Positions 45,508 to 55,092 of a stretch of 64,000 nt of DNA are shown one piece after another (the stretch's first letter is position 1; every line of letters starts with the position of its first letter). Made by a program: the position numbers and the translations under genes. The DNA comes from Limnohabitans sp. MMS-10A-192 (lineage in GTDB: Bacteria; Pseudomonadota; Gammaproteobacteria; Burkholderiales; Burkholderiaceae_C), in NCBI RefSeq assembly GCF_003063335.1, contig NZ_NERX01000006.1, positions 167,032-231,031 on the forward strand, written 5' to 3'. The notes under the pieces were generated by a model. That model saw nothing but the letters and a program-made list of their open reading frames with translations, ran no database searches and was not told the origin of the DNA.

Positions 45508-47082
45508 TCAGTTCTTCTTGATGTTCCAGTACACCTGCGCACCGCCGGGCACCAGGCCCGAGATGTTTTTGCGCAGCGCTGCGGGGTTGAAGTACTGGCC
45601 CAGTGGCACGTGGGTGGCGGTCTCCATGGCGCGCAGCTGGATCTGCTCGGCGATCTGCTTTTTCTGCGCATCGGTGGTGGACTGGGCAAACTTGACCTTC
45701 AGCTCTTCGATCTGTTTGTCGTCTTGCCAGCCGAACCAGCCTTTGTCACCCGCGGCATTCATCATGGCCATGGTCAGGGGGTTCAAGATGTCGCCCGCTG
45801 TCCAGGCGGTCATGAAGGCGTTCCAGCCGCCCTGTGCCGGTGCGTCTTTCTTGGCGCGGCGTGCCACCAGGGTGGCCCAGTCCATTTGCTGCATGTCCAC
45901 CTTGAAGCCCGCAGCTTCCAATTGCTGCTTGGCCACCAAGGGCAGTTTGGCGATCGCGGCCAGATCGGTGGGGCGCATCAGCACCACAGGGGTGCCGTCG
46001 TAGCCGGCTTCCTTGAGCATTTCAGCGGCTTTCTTGGGGTCGGCCATGCCGGTGTAGATGCCGGTCTTGTCACTGGCCAAGGGCGTGCCGCAGGGGTACA
46101 TGCTCTTGCAGAAGGTGTACATGCCGGGTGCACCGACCTGCGTTTTGAGGTGTGCCTCTTGGCCCAGTGCCACCATGGCGGCCTGGCGGATCTTCACGTT
46201 GTTGAACGGCGCATGCAGGTGGTTGAAGCGCAGGATGAACTGCAGGCCTGCAGGCTGGGCGTCCACCAGCTGGATGTCTTTTTGGGCCTTGAGCGAAGCG
46301 TATTGCTCGAAGGTGGGTTGCTCGACGATGTCGACTTCACCGGCCACCAGCGCATTGAACTGGGTTTGCGGGTCACGGATGATGACCCACTCCACGCGGT
46401 CCAAGTTCACCTGCTTGCCGCCGGTGGTGCCGTCAGGGGCTTCTGAACGCGGCTTGTATTTGTCGTTCTTCACATAGACCAGGCGCTCACCAGGCTTGTA
46501 TTCGCCGGGCATAAACTTGTAGGGGCCTGAGCCAATGTGCTCTTTGATCTGCTCGCTGCCGGGCGTGGCGGCAATGCGCGCCGGCATGATGAACAGCACG
46601 TTGGAAGAAGGCTTGCCCAGCGCTTCGAGCATCACGCCAAAAGGCTTGTTGAGCTTGATCACAAAGGTCTTGGCGTCAGGCGTGGCGTAGCTGTCCACGC
46701 TCTTGGCCAGCACGCCACCAAAGCTGTCGCGGCTGGACCAGCGCTTGATGGAGGCCACCACGTCTTCGCTGGTCACAGCTTTGCCGTCGTGGAACTCCAG
46801 GCCGTCGCGCAACGTGAAGGTCCAGGTCAAGTTGTCTTTACTCACGTTCCACTTGTCCACCATCTGGGGCTTGGCTTTGCCAGCCAGGTCGGTGCCGAAC
46901 AGGGTGTCGTAAATCATGTAGCCGTGGTTGCGCGTGACAAACGCCGTGGACCAGATCGGGTCCAGGATCGTCACGTTGGCGTGCGGCACCACGCGCAGGG
47001 TCTTGCCCTGGGCTTGCGCAACAAAGGGGGTCAACAGCGCAGCGGCCAATGTGGCCACAGCAAAAAGGGAACGACGCTTCAT
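45508..47082 (-). CDS. dppA: Peptide-type ABC transporter substrate-binding protein (SBP_bac_5)
   Basis: A 524-residue periplasmic protein. The signal peptide MKRRSLFAVATLAAALLTPF ends at AQAQ near residue 25; mature motifs are LRVVPHANVTILDPIWSTAF, VTSEDVVASIKRW, and the hallmark SGPYKFMPGEYKPGERLVY. It binds peptides or related solutes; the ligand is unknown. It leads the operon with MlrC and amidase genes. The 172 bases upstream of it, up to slmA, show no gene; the lower GC at 47083-47160 suggests the promoter. Confidence 0.9.
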   Translation of the reverse strand: MKRRSLFAVATLAAALLTPFVAQAQGKTLRVVPHANVTILDPIWSTAFVTRNHGYMIYDTLFGTDLAGKAKPQMVDKWNVSKDNLTWTFTLRDGLEFHDGKAVTSEDVVASIKRWSSRDSFGGVLAKSVDSYATPDAKTFVIKLNKPFGVMLEALGKPSSNVLFIMPARIAATPGSEQIKEHIGSGPYKFMPGEYKPGERLVYVKNDKYKPRSEAPDGTTGGKQVNLDRVEWVIIRDPQTQFNALVAGEVDIVEQPTFEQYASLKAQKDIQLVDAQPAGLQFILRFNHLHAPFNNVKIRQAAMVALGQEAHLKTQVGAPGMYTFCKSMYPCGTPLASDKTGIYTGMADPKKAAEMLKEAGYDGTPVVLMRPTDLAAIAKLPLVAKQQLEAAGFKVDMQQMDWATLVARRAKKDAPAQGGWNAFMTAWTAGDILNPLTMAMMNAAGDKGWFGWQDDKQIEELKVKFAQSTTDAQKKQIAEQIQLRAMETATHVPLGQYFNPAALRKNISGLVPGGAQVYWNIKKN

Positions 47083-47254
47083 CGGATACTCCAGTCAAGA
47101 CAAGGACATTGCATAAGGGTCTTGAACACTATAAAGCGAAACAGGATGCTTGCTTATCAGGAGAATACCCAAGTCCTCAGATGGACTTTTCCCGGCAGGA
47201 AAACCACCGGTCCAGTGTCACGACGGCACTGGGGCGGGTACCGCCTGCGGCCAG

Positions 47255-47875
47255 TTACAGCATCCGAGCCAACGCCGCTTGCAAATGCTCTGACGGCAGC
47301 CGCTTGAAACCCGAACGGGCAAAGCGCTGCAAGCGCCCTTGCATGAAGGCCACCAGCACCGACGCCGCGATCTGAGCGTCAGCCGTTGGCGTGTCGGACG
47401 CCAAGCCCTTGAGCGACTGGCGCAGTTGCGATTCGATCTTGTCAAACAGCAGGTTGATGCGCTCTTGCAAGCGCTCGTGCTCCAGCACCAGCGCGTCACC
47501 GGTCATGACGCGGCACATGCCCGGGTTCTTCTCGGCAAACTGCAAGAGCAAAGCCACGATGCGGGCGGCCTGGTTGGGCCCCACAGGCTCGCGGTCCGTG
47601 ACCTGCCGGATCAGACCGATCACCGACTGGTCCACAAAGTCGATCAGCGCTTCGAACATCTGGGCCTTGCTCGCAAAGTGGCGGTACAAAGCCGCTTCGC
47701 TCACACCGATCTTGGCCGCCAACCCGGCGGTGGTCACGCGTTCGGCACCGGGGGCCTCCAGCATGGCCGCCAGGGTTTGCAGTATCTGCAAACGTCGCTC
47801 ACCTGGACGCGGGCGCTTGCGTGTGGGCGCCGCATCTTCGGTCGCCTCGGTGTTGTTGTCTTCGTGCTCGGACAT
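47255..47875 (-). CDS. slmA: Nucleoid occlusion factor SlmA
   Basis: A 206-residue TetR-fold protein. An acidic tail (about 25 residues) precedes GERRLQILQTLAAMLEAP, the helix-turn-helix GLAAKIGVSEAALYRHFASKAQMFE, and LLQFAEKNPGMCRVMTGDALV with HERLQERINLLFDKIESQLRQ, all matching SlmA. It binds specific DNA sites and blocks FtsZ assembly over the nucleoid. It follows argB in the same direction, a common betaproteobacterial order. ATG 47875 has a GGGGAGA site. Confidence 0.93.
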   Translation of the reverse strand: MSEHEDNNTEATEDAAPTRKRPRPGERRLQILQTLAAMLEAPGAERVTTAGLAAKIGVSEAALYRHFASKAQMFEALIDFVDQSVIGLIRQVTDREPVGPNQAARIVALLLQFAEKNPGMCRVMTGDALVLEHERLQERINLLFDKIESQLRQSLKGLASDTPTADAQIAASVLVAFMQGRLQRFARSGFKRLPSEHLQAALARML

Positions 47876-47912
47876 GTCTCCCCTTCGATTTGTTCTTGTC
47901 GTCAACCCGTTT

Positions 47913-48812
47913 TCAGCGGCTTTTGATCATGGTGCCGAAGGCCTGCTCGGACAACACTTCCAGCAGCATGGCGTGGGGCACGCGGCCGTCAATGATGTGA
48001 ACCGCGTTCACGCCGCTCTTGGCGGCATCCAATGCACCGGCAATCTTGGGGATCATGCCGCCGCTGATGGTGCCATCGGCGCACAGCTCGTCGATGCGGT
48101 GGGGTGTCAGCTCGGTGAGCAAGTTGCCCTCTTTGTCGAGCACACCACGGATGTTGGTGAGCATCAGCAACTTTTCGGCTTGCAGCACCGTGGCCAGCTT
48201 GGCGGCCACCACATCGGCGTTGATGTTGTAGCTCTCGTTGTTCTCGCCAAAGCCGATGGGGCTCACCACCGGGATGAAAGCATCGTCCTGCAGCGCCTTC
48301 AAGATGGACGGGTCGATGCTGACGATGTCGCCCACTTGGCCGACGTCCAGCTCTTTGCCGGGGTCTTGTGCATCGATCAAACGCAATTTCTTGGCACGGA
48401 TCATGGCGCCGTCGCGGCCCGTCAGGCCCACGGCCTTGCCTCCTGCGCGGTTGATCATGCCCACGATGTCTTGCTGCACTTCGCCGCCCAGCACCCACTC
48501 GACCACCTCCATGGTTTCGGCGTCGGTCACGCGCATGCCCTGAATGAACTCACCTTTTTTGCCCAGACGGCTCAGGGCGTTTTCAATTTGCGGGCCGCCG
48601 CCGTGCACCACCACCGGGTTCATGCCCACCAGCTTGAGCAGCACCACGTCTTCGGCAAAGGCTTGCTGCAGGGCCGGGTCGGTCATGGCGTTGCCGCCGT
48701 ATTTGATGACCAGCGTCTTGCCGTGGAACTTGCGGATGTAGGGCATGGCCTGCGCCAGGATCTGGGCTTGGTCGCGTGGGGAAACAGAAGGCGCTGCAGT
48801 GGTGTCGGTCAT
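47913..48812 (-). CDS. argB: Acetylglutamate kinase
   Basis: A 299-residue kinase of arginine synthesis. [12 protein letters not shown] near residue 34, [17 protein letters not shown] near 70, [15 protein letters not shown] and [24 protein letters not shown] are diagnostic. It phosphorylates N-acetyl-L-glutamate in the cytoplasm. The N-terminal extension suggests the arginine-inhibited hexameric type. It lies 37 bases upstream of slmA. Confidence 0.97.
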   Translation of the reverse strand: MTDTTAAPSVSPRDQAQILAQAMPYIRKFHGKTLVIKYGGNAMTDPALQQAFAEDVVLLKLVGMNPVVVHGGGPQIENALSRLGKKGEFIQGMRVTDAETMEVVEWVLGGEVQQDIVGMINRAGGKAVGLTGRDGAMIRAKKLRLIDAQDPGKELDVGQVGDIVSIDPSILKALQDDAFIPVVSPIGFGENNESYNINADVVAAKLATVLQAEKLLMLTNIRGVLDKEGNLLTELTPHRIDELCADGTISGGMIPKIAGALDAAKSGVNAVHIIDGRVPHAMLLEVLSEQAFGTMIKSR

Positions 48813-48883
48813 GTGGCGTCAGGTATCAAAGTACATCGAAAGGTGAAAGGATTGTGCCGCAAGCGATGGGCGGTTTTCAGCGC

Positions 48884-49780
48884 TCACAGCATCTCGGCCA
48901 GCAGACGGTCCACGCCTTGCTGCCAGGCGGGCAAGGTCAAGCCAAAGGCCTGCTGCAAACGCTGCGTGTTCAAACGCGAGTTCAAAGGGCGGCGCGCCGG
49001 CGTCGGGAAAGCCGAGGTCGGCACCGGCGCGATCTCGGTCACCTTCCAGGCGGCGTCGGGCTTGAGCTGCCGCGCCCGCTCAATCGCATGCACGGCATAG
49101 CCATGCCAGCTGGTCTCGCCTGCGGCCACCAGATGGTAGAGGCCCGACAGACTGGCGTCTTGCGTGCCCAAGGCCTGACGGATGGCATGCGCCGACACAT
49201 CGGCGATCAGGTCTGCACCCGTGGGGGCGCCGCGCTGGTCGTCGATCACCGTGAGGCGCTCACGCTCTTGTGCCAAGCGCAGCATGGTGCGGGCAAAGTT
49301 GCCGCCGCATGCGGCATAAACCCAGCTGGTGCGGAAAATCAAATGCTTGCAGCCACTGGCCGCAATGGCTTGCTCGCCCTCGAGCTTGGTCTGCCCGTAC
49401 ACGCCCAAAGGGCCGGTGGCATCGCTTTCTTGCCAAGGCGTCTGGCCTTCACCATTGAACACATAGTCGGTCGAGTAATGCACCAGCCAAGCCCCCACTT
49501 CTGCCGCCGCCTGGGCCAAGGCTGCGGGCGCGTCGGCGTTCAAGGTGCGGGCCACATCGGGCTCGGACTCGGCCTTGTCCACCGCGGTGTGGGCTGCGGC
49601 ATTGACGATCACATCGGGGCGCACATCGCGCACGGTTTGCGCCAAGGCTTCTGGCTTGGACAAGTCGCCGCACAGTGGGGTGCTGTGACGGTCCAGCGCG
49701 ATCAGTTCACCCAAGGGGGCCAGGCTGCGTTGCAGCTCCCAGCCGACCTGGCCGTTTTTGCCGAGAAGAAGAATTTTCAT
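48884..49780 (-). CDS. rfbD: dTDP-4-dehydrorhamnose reductase
   Basis: A 298-residue extended SDR: nucleotide motif LGKNGQVGWELQRSL at residues 6-20, NAAAHTAVDKAE, STDYVFNGEGQTPW, the catalytic YGQTKLEGE and RTSWVYAACGGNF. It makes dTDP-L-rhamnose for surface polysaccharide. The other rfb genes are not adjacent on this side (phasin follows upstream), so any rfbABC group must be elsewhere. Confidence 0.95.
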   Translation of the reverse strand: MKILLLGKNGQVGWELQRSLAPLGELIALDRHSTPLCGDLSKPEALAQTVRDVRPDVIVNAAAHTAVDKAESEPDVARTLNADAPAALAQAAAEVGAWLVHYSTDYVFNGEGQTPWQESDATGPLGVYGQTKLEGEQAIAASGCKHLIFRTSWVYAACGGNFARTMLRLAQERERLTVIDDQRGAPTGADLIADVSAHAIRQALGTQDASLSGLYHLVAAGETSWHGYAVHAIERARQLKPDAAWKVTEIAPVPTSAFPTPARRPLNSRLNTQRLQQAFGLTLPAWQQGVDRLLAEML

Positions 49781-49925
49781 GAAAGCCTGAACCAGGAAAT
49801 GCGCCCCGGACTTGTCGCTGGGGCTCGGTGCCGTGAAGTGGCCACGCAGGGCAGCCGATGCGCAGATTTTAGAAGCAATGCGCGGCGGCTCAGGTTAAAG
49901 TCTGGACTCCATCAGGAGTTATCGC

Positions 49926-50441
49926 ATGGCCAAATCTACCGCCTCTGACAAGTCCGCAGCAGACAACACTGCAGCCCCCGCCCCCACCCACCAAATCTGG
50001 CTGGCCGGTCTGGGTGCCATGGCCAAAGCGCAAGAGCAAGGCAGCAAAGCCATAGAGGCCCTGGTCAACGACGGCCTGGCCTTTCAGCGCAAAAGCCAGG
50101 CCGAAGCCCAGCAGCGCCTGCACGACGCCACCGAACGCCTGAGCCACCTGGCCAGCGACTTTGGCCAACAAGCCACGGTGCGCGTGGACCGCCTGGAACA
50201 CCTGTTTGAAGACCGTGTGGCCAAAGCCCTGCAGCGCCTGGGCATGCCCACGCTGTACGACCTGCAAGCCTTGACCGAACGCGTGGCCCAGCTGGAAGCC
50301 CAATTGGCCAAAGCCAGCGCATCGCCCGCTGCGGTCAAACCCGTCAAGCCCGCCAGCAAAGCCGCTGTGAAAGCACCGGCAAAAGCCCCGGCCAAATCGG
50401 TCGCCAAACCCAAGGCCAGCCGCACACCGCGCAAAGCCTGA
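49926..50441 (+). CDS. Phasin-like polyhydroxyalkanoate granule protein
   Basis: A 171-residue protein with a phasin domain (IWLAGLGAMAKAQEQGSKAIEALV) and an amphipathic coiled region (LQALTERVAQLEAQLAKA). A lysine/alanine/proline-rich tail (repeats of KAPAKAPAKS) resembles histone H1. This PhaF/PhaM-like layout binds the granule with the N-terminal half and DNA with the tail, helping granule segregation. An AGGAG site precedes the start. A PhaD-like regulator follows. Confidence 0.88.
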   Translation: MAKSTASDKSAADNTAAPAPTHQIWLAGLGAMAKAQEQGSKAIEALVNDGLAFQRKSQAEAQQRLHDATERLSHLASDFGQQATVRVDRLEHLFEDRVAKALQRLGMPTLYDLQALTERVAQLEAQLAKASASPAAVKPVKPASKAAVKAPAKAPAKSVAKPKASRTPRKA

Positions 50442-50460
50442 GCCTTCGCTGCCGACCCGC

Positions 50461-51126
50461 ATGGCCAAGAAAGCCCCACGCCGCACCGCCCAGCGCATCG
50501 CAGAGGTCACGCTGGAGCTGTTCAACCGATTTGGTGAGCCCAACGTCTCGACCACGCTGATCTCGGCAGAGCTGAACATCAGTCCGGGCAATCTGTACTA
50601 CCACTTCCCCTCCAAGGACGCGCTGGTCAACCACCTGTTTGACGGCTACGAAGCCGCCATGCTGGGCCTGCTCGATGCGGCTGCCGATGTGCACGATGTG
50701 GAAGATGCCTGGTTCTTTTTGCATTCGCTGTTTGAACAGGTCTGGAACCACCGTTTCCTGTACCGCGACCTGAACAACCTTTTGTCGGGCAATCGCCATC
50801 TGGAAACCCATTTCCATGCCGTGCTTGAGCGCAAGACACAGGCATTCAGGCAATTGCTCGAATCGTTGGCCGCTGCGGGCTTGATGCGCATCGACCCCGA
50901 CAGCGTCGAGACGCTCTCGGCCAGCATGTCGGTGATGGCCACCTACTGGCTCAGCTACGAATACGTGCGCAACCCGCGCCAGGCGCTGGAGCCCGCCAGT
51001 GCCAGTCTGGCCTTGAGCCGAGGCGCCAAACACGTGCTGGCCTTGCTGACGCCCTACATGGCCAGCCCACAACTGCAAGCGCACCTGCAGTCGTTGACCG
51101 CGGCCTACAGCGACAACGCGCCCTGA
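50461..51126 (+). CDS. TetR-family regulator, PhaD-like
   Basis: A 221-residue regulator with the helix-turn-helix TLISAELNISPGNLYYHFPSKDALV (about residues 36-60) and a C-terminal ligand domain with an aromatic-rich region (YRDLNNLLSGNRHLETHF). This matches the PhaD-type regulators linked to polyhydroxyalkanoate genes. It starts 19 bases after the phasin gene and is probably cotranscribed. Confidence 0.85.
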   Translation: MAKKAPRRTAQRIAEVTLELFNRFGEPNVSTTLISAELNISPGNLYYHFPSKDALVNHLFDGYEAAMLGLLDAAADVHDVEDAWFFLHSLFEQVWNHRFLYRDLNNLLSGNRHLETHFHAVLERKTQAFRQLLESLAAAGLMRIDPDSVETLSASMSVMATYWLSYEYVRNPRQALEPASASLALSRGAKHVLALLTPYMASPQLQAHLQSLTAAYSDNAP

Positions 51127-51136
51127 AAACGTCTGC

Positions 51137-51916
51137 TCAGCGCTTGTCGACCTTGTTGAAACGCTGATCGGCCATGGCCAGCAGGCCATCAAAAATCAGG
51201 TTGTCCACCAACTCGAACTGCAGCGACATGCTGGGCGCCATCTTCCAGCCCGCGCCGCCGGTCATCACGCACATGGGCTCTTGTCCCGTGTGCTCGCGCA
51301 GGTGCTGCACCATGCGCTCGCAAGCGCCGGCAATCGCGTAAGTGCCGCCGCTGGTCAGCGCATCGCTGGTGTTGGTCGGAAAGGGCCGCACCTCGCCGGT
51401 GGGCACATGCAGCCCGGCGGTGCCGGACTCCAGGGCGCGCAGCATGATGCCGTGGCCCGGCAAGATCAAGCCGCCCAGGAACCGCCCATCCGCATCGATG
51501 GCCTCAACGGTCACTGCGGTGCCGACCATCACCACCACCAAAGGCCTGGCCGGGCCTTGCGCCAGCATGCGCTGACGGGCACCGATCATGGCCACCCACC
51601 GGTCCGAGCCCAAACGCGAAGGATGGTCGTAGCCATTGGTCACGCCAGCCTCAGAGAGGCTGGGCACGACCCACTGCGGGGTGAAGTCCCACAACTCCAT
51701 TTGCTCCTGCACGCGGCGCTTGATGGCGTCACCCGCCACCACACAGCCCAGCATGCGCCCGGGTACCGGCAAATCGGCCCAAGGGCCATCCGACAAGCGG
51801 TCGATGTTTTCCAGAAACTCCGCACCATGCGCCATCAATTGGGCTTGGGGGTGCGGACGGTCGTACAACGCCCATTTCAAACGGGTATTGCCCACATCGA
51901 TGGCTAAGAATGTCAT
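51137..51916 (-). CDS. coaX: Type III pantothenate kinase
   Basis: A 259-residue kinase of the ASKHA fold: [19 protein letters not shown] (phosphate loop and catalytic Asp), [42 protein letters not shown] (the family usually has GTA(I/V)T(I/L)D), and [14 protein letters not shown]. It starts CoA synthesis and needs a monovalent cation. It is convergent with the PhaD-like gene with a 10-base gap. The partner birA is outside the window. Confidence 0.93.
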   Translation of the reverse strand: MTFLAIDVGNTRLKWALYDRPHPQAQLMAHGAEFLENIDRLSDGPWADLPVPGRMLGCVVAGDAIKRRVQEQMELWDFTPQWVVPSLSEAGVTNGYDHPSRLGSDRWVAMIGARQRMLAQGPARPLVVVMVGTAVTVEAIDADGRFLGGLILPGHGIMLRALESGTAGLHVPTGEVRPFPTNTSDALTSGGTYAIAGACERMVQHLREHTGQEPMCVMTGGAGWKMAPSMSLQFELVDNLIFDGLLAMADQRFNKVDKR

Positions 51917-51995
51917 GCCGTGATGATAATGAATTTCACGGTTTATTCATGGCTCACTGCTGGAAACTGCAAACTCCCCAGCCACGCGCTTCTGA

Positions 51996-52445
51996 TCAGG
52001 ACTTGCCGGTGGCCTTGGCTTTGGTGATCGCAGTTTGGGCTTGGTCCTGGCGCACCTGCGGCTTCGAAGCATCCACCTGCAGCAATAGACCCATCAAACG
52101 GGCACCGTGCTCAACAGCAATGGAGCCGTATTTCACATCGCCTTGCACCAAGGCACTGGCCATCAATTCCACACGCTCATGCGCATCGATGTTGCCTGCC
52201 ACCTTGCCCGCCACAATCACTCGGCTGGCGATCACATCACCTTGAACTTCGCCCTCCAGACCGATCACCACCGTGATGGCGTTTTCTTTGGAGGCCTCGA
52301 TGTTGCCGATGACCTTGCCATCGATGCGCACACTTTGCACAACACGTAACGTACCCTGGATTTCAGTCTGACGACCGATCAGGGTATCAAAGCGTTCTTG
52401 GCTCTTGACCAAAGGGGTGTTGCTGTTTTTCTTGATGCTGAACAT
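51996..52445 (-). CDS. Bactofilin
   Basis: A 149-residue protein with the bactofilin beta-helix (residues about 25-125): LIGRQTEIQGTLRVVQSVRIDGKVIGNI, GEVQGDVIASRVIVAGKVAGNI and QGDVKYGSIAVEHGARLMG. The N- and C-terminal tails are short and disordered. Bactofilins polymerise into cytoskeletal filaments that guide cell shape and peptidoglycan enzymes. It is 31 bases downstream of an M23 endopeptidase, the classical bactofilin partner. ATG 52445 is used over 52511. Confidence 0.93.
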   Translation of the reverse strand: MFSIKKNSNTPLVKSQERFDTLIGRQTEIQGTLRVVQSVRIDGKVIGNIEASKENAITVVIGLEGEVQGDVIASRVIVAGKVAGNIDAHERVELMASALVQGDVKYGSIAVEHGARLMGLLLQVDASKPQVRQDQAQTAITKAKATGKS

Positions 52446-52476
52446 GGTGGGTCTCCTCTGAATATTCAAACTTCCA

Positions 52477-53430
52477 TCAAGGCTGCAGGCGTTGACGCGC
52501 CCAAGCCGCAAAAGCTTTGGCCGGGTGCATGGCCCGCCCTTGATAAGTCACTTCATAGTGCAAATGGGGGCCGGTCGAGCGGCCCGTGTTGCCCAGCAGC
52601 CCAATCAGTTGACCGTGCGCCACTTTGTCGCCTTCATTGACATGGCGGCGGCTCAAATGGGCGTAGCGGGACACAAAGCCATCGGCATGCTCAATTTCGA
52701 TCATCTCGCCATAAGCGCCTGCACGACCTGAACGCAAAACCTGGCCATCCGCCGTTGCACGAATCGGTGTACCCACAGGCGCCACAAAGTCGATGCCTTC
52801 ATGCATGCTGGTCTGGTGGTTCATCGGGTCGGCGCGCACACCAAAACCACTGGTGATGGAAAACTCCTGCGTCAAAGGCAAGGCCGTGGGCAATTGCGTC
52901 AGCTTCGCCAGATCGCGTTTCCACTGGTCTTGTTTTTGGATCAGCGTTTTCTCCAAGTCCTGAATTTGTTGAGCGGTCATCTCCAGCTCGCTGTTCAGAT
53001 CCGTTGCCCGGTTCTGCCAAAAAGGCAGGGCTTTCAAAGGGCCGCCACGCCCGCCTGCCGTATCGGCCTTGCGACGCGAACCACTGGAGATCAAACTTTC
53101 AATGCCCAGTCGACTCAGGAAATTGTTTTTCTGTTCCTCAATGTCGCGTAACCGATCGGTGACCGATGTCAGTTGGCCATGCAGCCCTTCGAGCTTGGTG
53201 CGGTACTCCGCCTCGATCTTGAGTTGTTCGGCCTGGCTGGTGACCCCACCCATGCTTTGGGCCAGCGAGGGAGCGTATTCAACAGCCACACGAAGGCCAA
53301 TGAATTGAAACAAGGAACCGAGCACCAACAAAGCCAAGGCCACGCCGAGCACAGAAACCAAGACCTTGCGCGCTGTGATGGACACCGCCACCACCCGGGC
53401 TGTGGGCCCGGATACCCAAATCAATTGCAT
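52477..53430 (-). CDS. M23 family peptidoglycan endopeptidase, bactofilin partner
   Basis: About 317 residues: membrane helix at 19-43 (VLVSVLGVALALLVLGSLFQF), coiled coil (about 60-200, with EQLKIEAEYRTKLEGLH and LEKTLIQKQDQWKRDL), and a C-terminal LytM domain with zinc ligands in MHEGIDFVAPVGTPI, YAHLSRRHVNEGDKV and TGPHLHYEVTYQG. It should cut peptide cross-links in the periplasm. The ATG at 53430 has a GGGAG site seven bases before it; an ATG at 53475 has none. Confidence 0.92.
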   Translation of the reverse strand: MQLIWVSGPTARVVAVSITARKVLVSVLGVALALLVLGSLFQFIGLRVAVEYAPSLAQSMGGVTSQAEQLKIEAEYRTKLEGLHGQLTSVTDRLRDIEEQKNNFLSRLGIESLISSGSRRKADTAGGRGGPLKALPFWQNRATDLNSELEMTAQQIQDLEKTLIQKQDQWKRDLAKLTQLPTALPLTQEFSITSGFGVRADPMNHQTSMHEGIDFVAPVGTPIRATADGQVLRSGRAGAYGEMIEIEHADGFVSRYAHLSRRHVNEGDKVAHGQLIGLLGNTGRSTGPHLHYEVTYQGRAMHPAKAFAAWARQRLQP

Positions 53431-53475
53431 AAACACTCCCGGGGTTGTTCTTTTGGAGGCCCCCAACTTGGCCAT

Positions 53476-53707
53476 TCAATACACACCAAGCAGGCCCGTC
53501 GCGGCGTCTGAGTTTGGCGGTAAGCGGCGTATTCTACGGGAATGAATTAGTTTTAAAGGACGCAAATAAACACAAAAAACAGATTTATGTGTTATTTTTT
53601 GATAAAAATGGATTTAATGCCACATCGTCTCTCAAAGCAAACCTGCGGTTACAACTGATGCAACAGTGCATCACGCAGATGCTGCAGTGTCCCGCCCAAG
53701 CAGGCGC
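53476..53707. other. AT-rich spacer upstream of the M23 gene
   Basis: Between the M23 gene start and the M20 gene end there are about 230 bases without a supported gene. The middle (53540-53630) is strikingly A/T-rich compared with its neighbours and likely holds the M23-bactofilin promoter. A reading frame of 88 codons from 53445 has no ribosome site or recognisable motif. Confidence 0.6.
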
Positions 53708-55021
53708 TTAAGGCGTGCCCCGGCCCGTCAATTGCAGCGCCGCCAAGGCCATGATCTTGGCCGAATCGACCAGTTCCTGGATGCCCACATATTCGTCGGG
53801 CTGGTGCGCCAGATCCAGAATGCCGGGGCCATAGGCGATGCAGTCACGCAGCTTGCCGCTGCGCACGATGTGCTTTTGGTCATAAGTGCCCGGGCTGGCG
53901 ATGTAACTGGGCTCACGGCCCAGCACCCGGGCAATGGCGCGTGCGGTGGCATCCACCACCGGCGCATCCTTGGGGGTGGCGGTCGGCACAAAACTCATGA
54001 TCTCGCGGATGCCGTAGTCAAAGCCCGGGCGTGTGCGCTTGAGCTCTTCGAGCATGTCCACGATCTCTTGCTTGACGGCCTCCAGGTTTTCTTCGGCGAT
54101 GAAACGCCGGTCCAGCACCGCCTTGCACAGGTGCGCCACCACGGGCGCTGGCAAATCGCCTGTCGGCCAGCCCCGCTCGTCCAGGCTGTAGCGCTGCTCC
54201 ACTTGGCCACCGTGGATGCTGTTGATGTTGAGCGTGCTCACGCGTGCACCCGGTGGCTCCACCGGCTCGGCCGTGTGGCGCCCCTGCAGGCGCGGTTGCA
54301 ATTGCGTTTCGAGCAAATGGATGAAAGCGCTCATGTGGTTGATGGCGCTGTCGCCCAAAAAGGGCATGGAGCCGTGCGCGATGCGCCCACGCGTCTCCAC
54401 CTCGCCCCACCACACGCCGCGGTGCCCCAGGCAAATGCGGTCCACCCCCAAGGGCTCGGGGATGATCACATGGTGCACACGTGGCTTGCTGAAGTAGCCC
54501 CGCTCGGCCAAATAGCCCACGCCGGCAAAACCGCCCGACTCTTCGTCCACCGTGCCGCTGATCTCCAGCGCCCCAGACACGGGCAAGCCCGACTCGATCA
54601 AGGCTTCGCAGGCGATGATGCTCGAGGCCAGGCCGCCCTTCATGTCACAAGTGCCCCGGCCATACACGCGCCCATTGGCCACTTGCCCGCCAAAGGGCTC
54701 ATAGGTCCAACCGGGCCCGGCTTCGACCACGTCGATGTGGCTGTTGAAATGCACGCATTCACCCGGCTGGGGCGCTTGCCAACGCGCCACCACATTGGTG
54801 CGCGGGTGGCTGTCGCTGTCGCCGGGTGCGCCGATGGCCCGCACGTATTCCACCGCAAAACCCTTGCGCGCCAGGCGCTCGCCAATCAGGTGCGCGCAGG
54901 CTTCGTAAGCATCGCCCGGCGGGTTGATGGTGGGGATGCGGACCAGGTCTTGCGTGAGCGCAACGACCTCGTCGCGCTTGGCATCAATGCTTTGCAGCAG
55001 GCGGTCTATGGAAGGCGTCAT
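53708..55021 (-). CDS. M20 family metallopeptidase (ArgE/DapE type)
   Basis: A 437-residue M20 hydrolase with the metal motif HFNSHIDVVEAGPGW, YGRGTCDMKGGLAS, the catalytic Glu pair in GTVDEESGGF, and REIMSFVPTATPKDAPVVDAT near the C-terminus. A dimerisation domain lies between. It is in the ArgE/DapE superfamily and probably deacylates an N-acyl amino acid; length exceeds classical ArgE, so a direct argE role is not claimed. Confidence 0.88.
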   Translation of the reverse strand: MTPSIDRLLQSIDAKRDEVVALTQDLVRIPTINPPGDAYEACAHLIGERLARKGFAVEYVRAIGAPGDSDSHPRTNVVARWQAPQPGECVHFNSHIDVVEAGPGWTYEPFGGQVANGRVYGRGTCDMKGGLASSIIACEALIESGLPVSGALEISGTVDEESGGFAGVGYLAERGYFSKPRVHHVIIPEPLGVDRICLGHRGVWWGEVETRGRIAHGSMPFLGDSAINHMSAFIHLLETQLQPRLQGRHTAEPVEPPGARVSTLNINSIHGGQVEQRYSLDERGWPTGDLPAPVVAHLCKAVLDRRFIAEENLEAVKQEIVDMLEELKRTRPGFDYGIREIMSFVPTATPKDAPVVDATARAIARVLGREPSYIASPGTYDQKHIVRSGKLRDCIAYGPGILDLAHQPDEYVGIQELVDSAKIMALAALQLTGRGTP

Positions 55022-55092
55022 GGGGCCAGTTTATCGCTGGCCCCTGAGCATTCGGTATCACTTAAAGCACAGCGGCTTTAGCGCTCTCGCCT

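Noticed and set aside
53445..53711. Small plus-strand gene of 88 codons in the AT-rich spacer
   Set aside because: No ribosome site, no recognisable motif and overlap with the M23 N-terminus on the other strand.
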